A stretch of DNA of 64,000 nucleotides from positions 25,832 through 89,831 of the forward strand of contig NZ_JAATEM010000031.1 in assembly GCF_012034205.1 (NCBI RefSeq), given 5' to 3'. This stretch comes from Streptomyces composti. GTDB lineage: Bacteria; Actinomycetota; Actinomycetes; Streptomycetales; Streptomycetaceae. Below the pieces are notes generated by a model. It did not search any database and had not been told where the DNA came from. It saw only the letters and a list, made by a program, of their open reading frames with translations. The position numbers and the translations under genes are program-made. The first letter of the stretch is position 1, and each line of letters begins with the position of its first letter. Shown here in pieces: positions 28,968 to 36,664 of the stretch.

Positions 28968-29453
28968 GTGCCTGCTCCACGGATGAGCACCACGCCGCTG
29001 CCTGGCATCGGCGTGCAATACGACCTCACGACGCGTGAGCACCAGCACCTGTCCGTCATCGCGCACCGGGACGGCGCCCGCACGGTCAACATCTACCGCT
29101 CCGACGACCCCGACGCCTGCGCCCAGTCGCTGAAGCTGACGGTCGCCGAGTCGGCGGCGCTGATAGACGCGCTGATGCCCGACCACCACAGCCCGAACCT
29201 GCTGCACACCACCGACCTCGGTCTGGTCGCCGAGCGGATCGAGCTGTCCACCACCTCCTACTGGAACGGCCGCCTGCTCGGCGAGACCCGGATGCGCACC
29301 GAGACGGGCGTGTCGATCGTGGCGGTGCTGCGCAGGGCGGAGGCGATTCCGTCGCCGGCGCCGGACTTCCGCCTGGCGGGCGGCGACACGCTGATCCTCA
29401 TCGGCACCCGCGAAGGCGTCGAGGCGGCGGCCCGGATACTCGACCGGGAGTGA
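28968..29453 (+). CDS. Regulatory subunit of a cation/proton antiporter (TrkA-C, KhtT-like)
   Basis: About 161 residues from GTG 28968, chosen because GGAAGGGG lies seven bases upstream; ATG 28983 (five residues shorter) is the alternative. The N-terminal region (PLPGIGVQYDLTTREHQHLSVIAHRDG) and the C-terminal TrkA-C fold (DFRLAGGDTLILIGTREGVEAAARIL) match the KhtT/YhaT type that gates its partner antiporter through nucleotide binding. It ends four bases before the antiporter start, so the two form a transcriptional and translational unit. Confidence 0.88.
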   Translation: MPAPRMSTTPLPGIGVQYDLTTREHQHLSVIAHRDGARTVNIYRSDDPDACAQSLKLTVAESAALIDALMPDHHSPNLLHTTDLGLVAERIELSTTSYWNGRLLGETRMRTETGVSIVAVLRRAEAIPSPAPDFRLAGGDTLILIGTREGVEAAARILDRE

Positions 29454-29457
29454 GCAC

Positions 29458-30690
29458 GTGCACTCTTCTGCAATCTTCCTGATCGAGTTCGGTGCGATCA
29501 TTCTCGGCCTCGGTCTGCTGGGCCGGCTCGCCGGGCGCCTGCAGTTCTCACCGATCCCGCTCTACCTGCTCGCCGGACTGGCGTTCGGCGAGGGCGGGCT
29601 GCTGCCGCTCGGCGCCAGTGAGGAGTTCGTCGCGATCGGCGCCGAGATCGGTGTGATCCTGCTGCTGCTCATGCTGGGTCTGGAGTACACGGCCAGTGAC
29701 CTGGTCTCCAACCTCAAGACCCAGTACCCGGCCGGCCTGGTGGACATGGCGCTCAACGCCCTGCCCGGCGCCGCCCTCGCACTGCTGATGGGCTGGGGGC
29801 CGGTCGCGGCCGTGGTGCTGGCCGGCGTCACCTGGATCTCCTCGTCCGGTGTGATCGCCAAGGTGCTCGGCGACCTGGGACGCCTCGGCAACCGCGAGAC
29901 CCCGGTCATCCTCAGCATCCTGGTGCTCGAGGACCTGGCGATGGCGGTCTACCTGCCGATCATCACCGCCCTGCTGGCCGGCGTCAGCCTGGCCGCGGGC
30001 AGCGTCACCCTGGCCATCGCGCTCGGGGTCGCCGGGCTCGTGCTCTTCGTCGCCGTCCGCTTCGGCCGGGTCATCTCCCGCTTCGTCTCCAGCGAGGACC
30101 CGGAGAAGCTCCTGCTGGTGGTGCTGGGCCTCACCCTGCTCGTCGCGGGCCTGGCCCAGCAGCTGCAGGTCTCGGCGGCGGTCGGCGCCTTCCTGGTCGG
30201 TATCGCCCTGTCGGGCGAGGTCGCCGAGGGCACGCACAACCTGCTGGCGCCCCTGCGGGACCTGTTCGCCGCGGTGTTCTTCGTCTTCTTCGGCCTGCAC
30301 ACCGACCCGCAGTCGATCCCGCCGGTGATCCTGCCGGCCCTGGCCCTCGCCGTGGTCACCGCGCTCACCAAGATCGCCACCGGCTACTGGGCCGCACGCC
30401 GGGCCGGAGTCTCGCCCAAGGGGCGCTGGCGCGCGGGCGGCACGCTGGTCGCCCGCGGTGAGTTCTCCATCGTCATCGCCGGCCTTGCGGTCACCGCCGG
30501 TGTCGAACCCCAGCTGGGCCCCCTGGCCACCGCCTACGTCCTGGTGCTGGTCATCCTCGGCCCGCTCACCGCCCGCTACACCGAGCCCATCGCCCTCCGC
30601 CTGGCGGGCCGCGGCGCCGCGACGGCCGCCCCGGCCCCCAAGTCCGGGGAGGAGTCCCTGGAGCCGGTCGACGAGAGTCTGGAGCGCTAG
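29458..30690 (+). CDS. CPA2-family cation/proton antiporter (KhtU/KefB-like)
   Basis: The 410-residue membrane protein from GTG 29458 has about eleven to twelve hydrophobic segments (for example GVILLLLMLGLEYTASDL and LSILVLEDLAMAVYLPII, carrying the conserved acidic residues of the family). It ends with a soluble Glu-rich tail. CPA2 transporters exchange K+ or Na+ for protons. Here the cytoplasmic gating domain is a separate protein encoded immediately upstream, as in B. subtilis KhtTU. A strong terminator follows. Confidence 0.93.
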   Translation: MHSSAIFLIEFGAIILGLGLLGRLAGRLQFSPIPLYLLAGLAFGEGGLLPLGASEEFVAIGAEIGVILLLLMLGLEYTASDLVSNLKTQYPAGLVDMALNALPGAALALLMGWGPVAAVVLAGVTWISSSGVIAKVLGDLGRLGNRETPVILSILVLEDLAMAVYLPIITALLAGVSLAAGSVTLAIALGVAGLVLFVAVRFGRVISRFVSSEDPEKLLLVVLGLTLLVAGLAQQLQVSAAVGAFLVGIALSGEVAEGTHNLLAPLRDLFAAVFFVFFGLHTDPQSIPPVILPALALAVVTALTKIATGYWAARRAGVSPKGRWRAGGTLVARGEFSIVIAGLAVTAGVEPQLGPLATAYVLVLVILGPLTARYTEPIALRLAGRGAATAAPAPKSGEESLEPVDESLER

Positions 30691-30705
30691 CTGACGTCAC
30701 CACCG

Positions 30706-30744
30706 AACCGGCGGCCGGTCCGAGCTTCGGACCGGCCGCCGGTT
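30706..30744 (+). terminator. Strong hairpin terminator after the antiporter
   Basis: A perfect 18-base-pair stem (30706-30723 pairing with 30727-30744) with a three-base loop GCT, followed by TTCGTTC. It lies 15 bases after the antiporter stop and before the convergent DUF5997 stop, so it probably works in both directions. Confidence 0.88.
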
Positions 30745-30782
30745 TCGTTCATGGCCGGGGCGGGCGCGGATGCGGGCGGGTC

Positions 30783-31172
30783 TCAGCGAGTCTCGCGCTC
30801 CGCCTTGCGCTGCTGCTTGAGCAGGGCCGCCTCCTTGCGGACCTCCGCCTGGGTGGCGCGCTCCCGCTCCAGCCACTCGGGGCGCTCCTGCTTCAGTGCC
30901 TCGATCTGCTCGGTGGTCAGCGGCTCGGTGACCCCGCCGCGCGCCAGCCCGGAGATGGACACACCCAGCTTCGCCGCGACCACCGGACGCGGGTGCGGGC
31001 CGTTGCGCCGCAGGTCCCGCAGCCACTCGGGCGGGTCGGCCTGCAGCGCGTTCAGCTCGTCCCGCGAGACCATGCCCTCACGGAACTCGGCGGGGGTGGC
31101 CTCGAGGTACACACCCAGCTTCTTCGCCGCGGTCGCGGGCTTCATCGTCTGGGTGTTCTGGTGCGACGTCAT
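30783..31172 (-). CDS. DUF5997 family protein with an internal duplication
   Basis: The 129-residue protein matches DUF5997 as I recall it. It consists of two similar halves: KKLGVYLEA...SRDELNALQADPPEWLRDLRR (about residues 17-55) and AKLGVSISG...TTEQIEALKQERPEWLERER (about 67-104). Each half begins with an HTH-like K-L-G-V helix and ends PEWL. A Lys/Arg/Glu-rich helix closes the protein. The repeated unit could bind nucleic acid or a partner protein. It is divergent, by 81 bases, from an HTH-less LysR-type protein; the two genes are usually neighbours. Confidence 0.8.
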   Translation of the reverse strand: MTSHQNTQTMKPATAAKKLGVYLEATPAEFREGMVSRDELNALQADPPEWLRDLRRNGPHPRPVVAAKLGVSISGLARGGVTEPLTTEQIEALKQERPEWLERERATQAEVRKEAALLKQQRKAERETR

Positions 31173-31205
31173 GGGTCCAGCGTATCGAGCGGGCGCCCGG
31201 GCGCC

Positions 31206-31246
31206 GCCACGGCCGGTGACCCCGGGCGGGGCCACGGCCGGTAACC
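31206..31246. promoter_or_regulatory. 16-base direct repeat, 25-base period, in the DUF5997/LysR gap
   Basis: GCCACGGCCGGTGACC (31206-31221) recurs as GCCACGGCCGGTAACC (31231-31246), one mismatch in 16. The pair occupies half of the 81-base region between the two divergent starts. This is the expected place for an operator acting on both genes. The binding factor is unknown. Confidence 0.5.
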
Positions 31247-31253
31247 TGGCCTG

Positions 31254-32024
31254 GTGACAGGCTCGGAAGTGTCCCCGTCGTTCCGGCTCGTGTACGTCCC
31301 CGGCGTGATGCCCGACAAATGGGTGCGCATCTGGAACGAGCGGCTGCCCGGCGTCCCGCTCACCCTCACCCAGGCGCAGCCCGGTGAGGCGGTCGAGCGG
31401 CTGCGCGACCGGGACGCGGACGCCGGCCTGGTCCGGATGCCCGTCGACCGGACGGTGTTCAGCGCGATCCCCCTCTACACCGAGCAGACCGTCGTCGTGG
31501 TGCCCAAGGACCATCTGGTGACGGCCGTCGACGAGGTGTCTCCCGAGGACCTGGCCGACGACATCGTGCTGCACCCGCTCGACGACGTCCTCGGCTGGGA
31601 CACCCTGCCCGGCAGGCCCGCCCTGGAGCGGCCCGCCACCACCGCCGACGCCGTGGAGCTGGTCGCCGCGGGGATCGGGGTGCTCGTGGTGCCGCTGTCG
31701 CTGGCCCGGCTGCACCACCGCAGGGACCTCACCCACCGGCCCCTGACGGACGCCCCCGCGTCCAGCGTGGCGCTGGCCTGGCGGGAGGACGCGCACACCG
31801 ACCAGGTGGAGGACTTCATCGGCATCGTCCGCGGCCGGACCGTCAACAGCACCCGCGGCCGCAAGCGGCCCGAGCCCGCGGGGCGGGACAAGGAGCGCCG
31901 CACCGGCCGGGACCGGGCCGGGAATCGGCGGGCGGCGGCCACCGGCAAGGGCAGCGGCCGCCGGGGAGGCACCGGCGGCGCCACCGGGAACCCACGGCGG
32001 GGCAAGCCCCGCCGCAGGTCATAG
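31254..32024 (+). CDS. LysR substrate-binding-domain protein without DNA-binding domain
   Basis: The 256-residue protein from GTG 31254 contains only the effector-binding half of a LysR regulator: RLVYVPGVMPDKWVRIWNERLPGVPLTL, then LRDRDADAGLVRMPVD and VELVAAGIGVLVVPLSLARL (a periplasmic-binding-protein-like fold, about residues 10-195). The usual N-terminal winged helix is absent. Instead the last 60 residues are Arg/Gly/Lys-rich and probably disordered. It may bind nucleic acid through this tail, or use the divergent DUF5997 protein as a DNA-binding partner. Both are inferences. Confidence 0.85.
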   Translation: MTGSEVSPSFRLVYVPGVMPDKWVRIWNERLPGVPLTLTQAQPGEAVERLRDRDADAGLVRMPVDRTVFSAIPLYTEQTVVVVPKDHLVTAVDEVSPEDLADDIVLHPLDDVLGWDTLPGRPALERPATTADAVELVAAGIGVLVVPLSLARLHHRRDLTHRPLTDAPASSVALAWREDAHTDQVEDFIGIVRGRTVNSTRGRKRPEPAGRDKERRTGRDRAGNRRAAATGKGSGRRGGTGGATGNPRRGKPRRRS

Positions 32025-32058
32025 GGAGGTGCCGAAGGGGGCCACCGGGGGCGGGCCG

Positions 32059-32814
32059 TTACTTGACCTCGCCCGACGGCGACGGCGTCGGAGCGGGCGA
32101 GGCGGTGTTGAGGTCCTTCAGATTCTCCGGGATCTCCAGGACCTTCACCGGTGCGCCGGCCGCCGGCGCCGGCGGGGTCACCTGCTCCGCGGGCATCTTG
32201 GGCGGGTTGGTCTGCTGGAAGTTGACCTGCTCCTGATTGACCAGGCCGGTCTTCTCCAGGACGGTGATGTGGTCGAGCACGGTGTCGTTGGCCTGGTCGG
32301 CCAGCTGCCGGATCAGCGAGTTGCGGGTGGTGGCACGCACCTTGGCGATGACCGGGAAGATCTGGCCGTGCGTCACCCGCATGATGTTCACCGCGACCGA
32401 GTCGAACTCCTTGCCGGTGGCGGAGTTCACGGTCTGCACGAACTGCTCCTGCTGCGGCGACGCCTGGTTGGGCAGCGTGATGCCCAGCTCCAGCGAGATC
32501 TTGCGGCAGCTCTCGTCCAGCCGGCCGTGCCCGACGACGAGATGCTCGCCCGCCTCCTTCATCTCCTTCGTGGTGCCGCGCTTCATCGCCATCAGGCCCA
32601 GGGGGTGCTCCCAGAGGCCCGCAGCCCGCACCTTCACCACGAAGTCGCGGTCCGCCTCCGTCAGCGGACCGTAGTTGGTGTTGGCGATGATGCGGTCCTG
32701 CTTGGTCGATGTGTTCTGCACGCCCAGCATGGTGGGATAAGCGAGCGCGGCGAGGGTGAGCACCATGGCTCCGCCCACGAACGCGGTTCCTGCCGTGCTG
32801 CGCGAGATGCGCAT
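32059..32814 (-). CDS. DUF4142 exported ferritin-like protein
   Basis: The 251-residue protein starts at ATG 32814 behind a perfect AGGAGG. An N-terminal membrane segment (GTAFVGGAMVLTLAALAYP, about residues 9-27) acts as signal or anchor. The body is the helical DUF4142 domain, with TEADRDFVVKVRAAGLWE and an ARTTRNSLIRQLADQAN-type end. It is followed by a Pro/Ala/Thr-rich tail. DUF4142 folds like a ferritin-type four-helix bundle; the function is unknown, and stress survival is suggested for relatives. Confidence 0.87.
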   Translation of the reverse strand: MRISRSTAGTAFVGGAMVLTLAALAYPTMLGVQNTSTKQDRIIANTNYGPLTEADRDFVVKVRAAGLWEHPLGLMAMKRGTTKEMKEAGEHLVVGHGRLDESCRKISLELGITLPNQASPQQEQFVQTVNSATGKEFDSVAVNIMRVTHGQIFPVIAKVRATTRNSLIRQLADQANDTVLDHITVLEKTGLVNQEQVNFQQTNPPKMPAEQVTPPAPAAGAPVKVLEIPENLKDLNTASPAPTPSPSGEVK

Positions 32815-33100
32815 CGTGCCTCCTGGGATAAGAACGGCCCAACAGCAGGAAGTACGCACGGCAGCGGCAAGACAATCAGCGTTCCGGGAAAAATCTTTCG
32901 GCGCATCTCGCGGCTCCTGGGCCAGTTGACGTGCCGTCACCGCCCTCCGGGTGCCGTCCGCCCCGCTCAGCGGCCCGCGAACCGGGCATTCCGGGCAAAG
33001 AGTCGAGGGTCTCGGCAGGGGGCGTGCTGAAGATCACACATGGGGCGGGGTGTCTGATCGCACGCGAGCCGGACATCGCGGCGCAGGTGATCCCGGTGTC

Positions 33101-33577
33101 TCAGCCGCGGGCACCGCGCCCGATCGACTCCACCAGCGGCAGCAGCCGGTGCGGAACCCGCTCGCGCAGCGCCACCTCGGTGCGGGTGCGCACCACACCG
33201 GGCAGGCTGATCAGCTTCTGGATCACGTCCTCCAGATGCTCGTTGTCCCGCGCCACCACCCGGGTCAGCAGATCGCCGCCGCCGGTGATGGAGAACGCCT
33301 CGACGATCTCCGGCACGTCCGCGAGCGCGTCGCCGACCTCGTCCAGATGGCCCTGCGTGACCTCGATGTGCACGAACGCGAGCACCGGATGCCCCAGTGC
33401 GGCGGGGGAGAGAGCGGGGCCGGTGCCGGTGATCACGCCCTCGCGCTCCATGCGGTCCAGGCGGGCCTGCAGCGTGCCGCGGGCCACGCCGAGGATGCGG
33501 GCGTACTCCCGCACGCTGGTACGGGGCTGCTCGAGCAGCAGCCGCAGGATGCGGGTGTCCAGCTCGTCCACGGCCAT
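33101..33577 (-). CDS. Lrp/AsnC-family transcriptional regulator
   Basis: The 158-residue protein from ATG 33577 (GAGGAGG upstream) has the N-terminal HTH of Lrp (LDTRILRLLLEQPRTSVREYARILGVARGTLQARLDRME, about residues 5-43). The C-terminal RAM effector domain (HPVLAFVHIEVTQG to VVRTRTEVALRE) follows. These regulators sense amino acids or related metabolites and often act on a divergent transporter. Here the divergent gene encodes a FUSC membrane protein, and three Lrp-like boxes lie between them. Confidence 0.92.
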   Translation of the reverse strand: MAVDELDTRILRLLLEQPRTSVREYARILGVARGTLQARLDRMEREGVITGTGPALSPAALGHPVLAFVHIEVTQGHLDEVGDALADVPEIVEAFSITGGGDLLTRVVARDNEHLEDVIQKLISLPGVVRTRTEVALRERVPHRLLPLVESIGRGARG

Positions 33578-33605
33578 GGCAGGCGGCCTCCTCGGGTCAG
33601 CGTCG

Positions 33606-33690
33606 GCCGTTGGCACTCCAGCGGCCGCTCTTCGGGGCTTCGTACTGTACCAATGGCATAGTGAGAAGCTGGTTGCTTGAGCCGTTGGTG
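33606..33690. promoter_or_regulatory. Three Lrp-like boxes GCCRTTGGYR
   Basis: GCCGTTGGCA (33606-33615), GCCATTGGTA on the minus strand (33657-33648) and GCCGTTGGTG (33681-33690) share eight of ten bases. The second and third together form an inverted repeat, ACCAATGGC / GCCGTTGGT. Starts are 42 and 33 bases apart, about four and three helical turns, which suits the multi-dimer binding of Lrp proteins. The third box overlaps a possible -35 element (TTGAGC, 33677-33682) of the FUSC promoter. Confidence 0.55.
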
Positions 33691-33716
33691 GCAGTGATGG
33701 TGATATAGAGGGGTCG

Positions 33717-33794
33717 ATGGCGCTGCGGATGTCCGCGGCGCCTTTTTCATGCCACATTCCGATGGACCTTCCAGGGGGCGGTAGACGGTGCTGA
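33717..33794 (+). CDS. Putative leader peptide of the FUSC gene (25 aa)
   Basis: ATG 33717, with AGAGGGG four bases upstream, opens a 25-codon frame (MALRMSAAPFSCHIPMDLPG and five more residues, ending in Cys) whose TGA at 33792-33794 overlaps the GTG start of the FUSC gene region. The frame runs straight through an intrinsic terminator hairpin. Ribosomes translating it would prevent the hairpin or bring the ribosome to the FUSC start. Ribosome site, overlap and hairpin are seen; the attenuator role is inferred. Confidence 0.45.
   Translation: MALRMSAAPFSCHIPMDLPGGGRRC
33719..33747 (+). terminator. Intrinsic terminator/attenuator in the FUSC leader
   Basis: GGCGCTGCGG (33719-33728), loop ATGT, then CCGCGGCGCC (33733-33742) gives a ten-pair stem with one G-U pair, followed directly by TTTTT. 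It is a textbook rho-independent terminator on the plus strand, yet it sits upstream of the FUSC start, between its likely promoter and coding region. Confidence 0.75.
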
Positions 33795-35275
33795 AGAGGG
33801 CGTTCATGGCTCCGGACCCGGGTCGCGTGCGGCTGCGCTTCGCGACCCGTGCCGTGCTCGGCATCGGTCTGGCCGTCCTCGTGTGCGGCCTGGCCGGACA
33901 CTCGCTCGTGGGTGCCGTCACCGGCGGCCTCGCCGCCCTGCTCGCGCTGTTCACCGTCACCGACGCCACCGTCCGCGAACAGGCGGTCACCACGGCGCTG
34001 CTGCCGGCCGTCGGCCTGCCCGTGCTCGCCCTCGCGGCCGAGCTGCACGACCAGCCGCTCGCCCGGGACCTCGCCTTCCTCGCCGTGGTCGGCGCGGGCG
34101 TCTACGCCCGGCGCTGGGGCCCGCGCGGGCACAGCCTCGGTGTGTTCGCGTTCATGACGTACTTCGTGGCGCAGTTCCTGCAGGCGACGCCGGGCAGGCT
34201 GCCCGAGCTGTACGCCTCCGTGCTGCTGTCCGTGCTCACCGCCGCCGTCGTGCGGTTCGGACTGTGGTGCTACGAGCGCCGGATGCCGCCCGCCACCGTG
34301 CCGGCGCCGCCGGGCGGAACCGGCCTGGCCCGCATCACCACCCGCCAGGCGGTCCAGGCGACCGCGGGAGCGGGCTTCGCCCTCGTCGTCGGCCAGCTGG
34401 TGTCCGGCGAGCGCTGGTACTGGGCGGTCGGCGCCACCTGGTGGATCTTCGTCAACACCACCTCGCGCGGCGAGACCCTGGTCCGTGGCTTCCGCCGGTT
34501 CACGGGCACGGTGCTCGGCGGCGCGCTCAGCCTGCTGATCGCCGTCCCGGTGCACGGCGACGCGCTGCCCACCGCCGTGATCGTGGCCGTCGCGGTCTTC
34601 GGCATCTTCTACACCGCCGCCCTCTCCTACACCTGGATGATGCTCTGGGTGACCGTGCTGGCCGCGATGCTCTACGGCCTCCTGGGCGTGCTCAGCCCGG
34701 GCCTGCTGGCGCTGCGGCTGGCGGAGACCGGTGTCGGCGTGCTCGGCGGTGCGCTCGCGGTGGCGTTCCTCCTGCCCGTGACCACGCACAGCGTCACCGA
34801 CGCCTGGATCCAGCGCGCCCTGCGCTGCGTCCACGCCTGCACGGCCGAGACGGCCGCCCGGCTCTCCGGCACCGAGGGCGCGGACCCTCGGCCGAAGGTG
34901 GCCGAGCTGGAGCAGCTGCTGGCCCGGGTGCGGCTCTCCGTCGCCCCGCTGGTGCATCCGCTCAACCCGATGCTCGGCCGCAAGCGGCGGGCCCGCCGGG
35001 TGCTCGACCTGCTGGACGACTGCGCCCGCGAGATCCGCGGCCTGGTCGCCGTCGCCGCCGACCCCGAGGCCTCGCACGACGCCCGGCTGGCCGCCGCCTG
35101 CTGGCGGGTGGAAGCGGCGGTCGAGGCGCTGACCGAGGGGCGCGAGATCGCTCCCCGCACAGCCCCGGCGGCCACCGAACCCGCCCTGGAGCACCTGCAC
35201 GGCCTGGAGCGCGCCCTCGCCGAGCTGGCCGCGCCCCTGCGCGCCCCGTCCGGCTCGCCGCTGGTCCGCGCCTGA
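33788..35275 (+). CDS. FUSC-family membrane protein
   Basis: The 495-residue protein has two blocks of membrane helices (about residues 20-160 and 180-335) separated by a short loop, in the FUSC/aromatic acid exporter (AaeB-like) pattern (GERWYWAVGATWWIFVNTTSRGETLVRGFRR is split across the second block). A cytoplasmic helical C-terminus of about 150 residues follows. Relatives export aromatic acids or other organic anions. GTG 33788 has AGGGGG ten bases upstream; ATG 33806 with AAGAGGG at ideal spacing is a real alternative. It is controlled from a divergent region shared with an Lrp regulator. Confidence 0.88.
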   Translation: MLKRAFMAPDPGRVRLRFATRAVLGIGLAVLVCGLAGHSLVGAVTGGLAALLALFTVTDATVREQAVTTALLPAVGLPVLALAAELHDQPLARDLAFLAVVGAGVYARRWGPRGHSLGVFAFMTYFVAQFLQATPGRLPELYASVLLSVLTAAVVRFGLWCYERRMPPATVPAPPGGTGLARITTRQAVQATAGAGFALVVGQLVSGERWYWAVGATWWIFVNTTSRGETLVRGFRRFTGTVLGGALSLLIAVPVHGDALPTAVIVAVAVFGIFYTAALSYTWMMLWVTVLAAMLYGLLGVLSPGLLALRLAETGVGVLGGALAVAFLLPVTTHSVTDAWIQRALRCVHACTAETAARLSGTEGADPRPKVAELEQLLARVRLSVAPLVHPLNPMLGRKRRARRVLDLLDDCAREIRGLVAVAADPEASHDARLAAACWRVEAAVEALTEGREIAPRTAPAATEPALEHLHGLERALAELAAPLRAPSGSPLVRA

Positions 35276-35417
35276 GCCGCCGCACTCCCTGCACCCGCCG
35301 GGGGGCGTCGCACGCACCCGTCGGGGACGCCGCCCGCTCGGCACTTGGTCCGGACCTGAACTGATCGACTGCTACCGTCGGTCGTCGGGCGGACGCGGCA
35401 CGCCCCGGCCGCACGGC

Positions 35418-35459
35418 GGCAGGGGAGGCGAGCGGACAGCGGCAGGGGACGGCAGGGGA
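35418..35459. repeat. Three copies of GGCAGGGGA before the lactonase gene
   Basis: Exact 9-mers at 35418-35426, 35441-35449 and 35451-35459 lie in the leader of the lactonase gene, just upstream of its GAGAGGGGA ribosome site. They may be slipped copies of the purine-rich leader or an operator. No factor is known. Confidence 0.5.
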
Positions 35460-35475
35460 CGAGAGGGGAACAGCC

Positions 35476-36507
35476 GTGACGGACGGCAGGCGACGGGCGT
35501 TCATCGGATCCTTCACGGCGGCCGGCGGCCCCGGCATCGTCACCGCGGCGGTCTCGCCCGACGACGGCGCGCTGACCGCCCTGACGGCCCTGAACGGCGT
35601 ACCTGACCCGTCCTATCTGGTTCTCTCCGCCGACGGGCGCACCCTGTACGTGGTCAGCGAGACGGCCGAGGGCGCGGTGGCCGCCTACCGGGTGGACGGC
35701 GACCGGCCCGCACCACAGGGCCCTCCGGTGCCCGTCGACGGGAACGGGCCGACCCACCTCAGCCTGTTCGAGGGGCACGTCCTGACCGCGAACTACGGCT
35801 CCGGCAGCGTCTCCGCCGTGCCCGTCCTGGCGGACGGCTCGCTCGCCCCGGCGCCGTCCGGGACGCTGCCGCACACCGGCTCCGGGCCCCACCCGCAGCG
35901 CCAGCAGGGGCCGCACGCCCACCAGGTGCAGCCCGACCCGAGCGGCCGCTGGGCCGTGAGCGTCGACCTCGGCACGGACTCGGTGCGGGTGTGCACCCTC
36001 GACGACGGCGTGCCCGTGGTGCACCGGGAGATCGCCCTGCGCCCCGGCTCCGGCCCGCGCCACCTGGCCTTCCATCCGGACGGGTCCCGGGCCTATGTCC
36101 TCAACGAGCTCAGCCCCACGCTCCTGGTCTGCGACTGGGACGCCGCCGAGGGCCTGCTCAAGCCGCTCACCGAGCTGCCGGTGCTGCCCGGCGCCCCGGC
36201 CGGGGACGCCTACCCGTCCGGCGTGGCCGTCTCGCCCGACGGCCGCTTCGTGTGGACCGCGACCCGGGGCGAGGACGTGCTGTCCGTGTTCACGGCCGGC
36301 CCGGACGCCGCGGTCCCGGAACTGACAGCCACCGTGCCCTGCGGCGGCCACTGGCCCCGCGCGCTCACCGCGGACGGCGGCTTCCTCTACGTCGCCAACG
36401 AACGCTCGGGCGACGTGGCCTGGTTCGAGACGGATCCGGCCACCGGTGTGCCGCGCCGGCGGGGCGCGATCGACGTGACGGCGGCGTCCTGCGTGGTGAT
36501 CGGCTGA
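35476..36507 (+). CDS. 6-phosphogluconolactonase-like beta-propeller (lactonase family)
   Basis: The 343-residue protein from GTG 35476 is a seven-bladed propeller of the YbhE/Pgl (PF10282) family. Recurrent strands include PSYLVLSADGRTLYVVSE, GPTHLSLFEG, GPRHLAFHPDGSRAYVLNE and GVAVSPDGRFVWTATRG. The family hydrolyses 6-phosphogluconolactone or related sugar lactones; the actual substrate here is not provable. It is cytoplasmic, with no signal peptide. A hairpin terminator follows. Confidence 0.88.
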   Translation: MTDGRRRAFIGSFTAAGGPGIVTAAVSPDDGALTALTALNGVPDPSYLVLSADGRTLYVVSETAEGAVAAYRVDGDRPAPQGPPVPVDGNGPTHLSLFEGHVLTANYGSGSVSAVPVLADGSLAPAPSGTLPHTGSGPHPQRQQGPHAHQVQPDPSGRWAVSVDLGTDSVRVCTLDDGVPVVHREIALRPGSGPRHLAFHPDGSRAYVLNELSPTLLVCDWDAAEGLLKPLTELPVLPGAPAGDAYPSGVAVSPDGRFVWTATRGEDVLSVFTAGPDAAVPELTATVPCGGHWPRALTADGGFLYVANERSGDVAWFETDPATGVPRRRGAIDVTAASCVVIG

Positions 36508-36608
36508 CCACCGGCGCCGGCCGCAGAGGCGCCGACCGGTGCCACCGGGCCGGCCGCCGTGTCCGCCACCGCACGCATCGGCCCGCCGCAAGCACCGGCC
36601 GAACGCCG

Positions 36609-36641
36609 AGAGGGGCCCGCTCGCGGTGAGCGGGCCCCTCT
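36609..36641 (+). terminator. Bidirectional hairpin terminator
   Basis: AGAGGGGCCCGCTC (36609-36622) and its exact complement at 36628-36641 flank the five-base loop GCGGT. It lies between the convergent lactonase and chelatase-like genes, 24 bases from the latter stop. Confidence 0.85.
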
Positions 36642-36664
36642 GCCGGCCGGTGCGGCGGCCGCGT

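Noticed and set aside
32661..32906. 81-codon minus-strand frame with AGGAG before ATG 32906
   Set aside because: It runs out of frame into the DUF4142 gene, whose own AGGAGG-led start is far better; the shared stretch has DUF4142 codon bias.
33011..33045. CRP-like GTG...CAC element near the Lrp stop
   Set aside because: The spacing is eight bases, not six, and the site lies at the 3' end of a gene.
33578..35344. Apparent long N-terminal extension of the Lrp regulator
   Set aside because: The frame stays open upstream of ATG 33577 only as a shadow of the FUSC gene; the regulator has a ribosome site at 33577 and normal family length.
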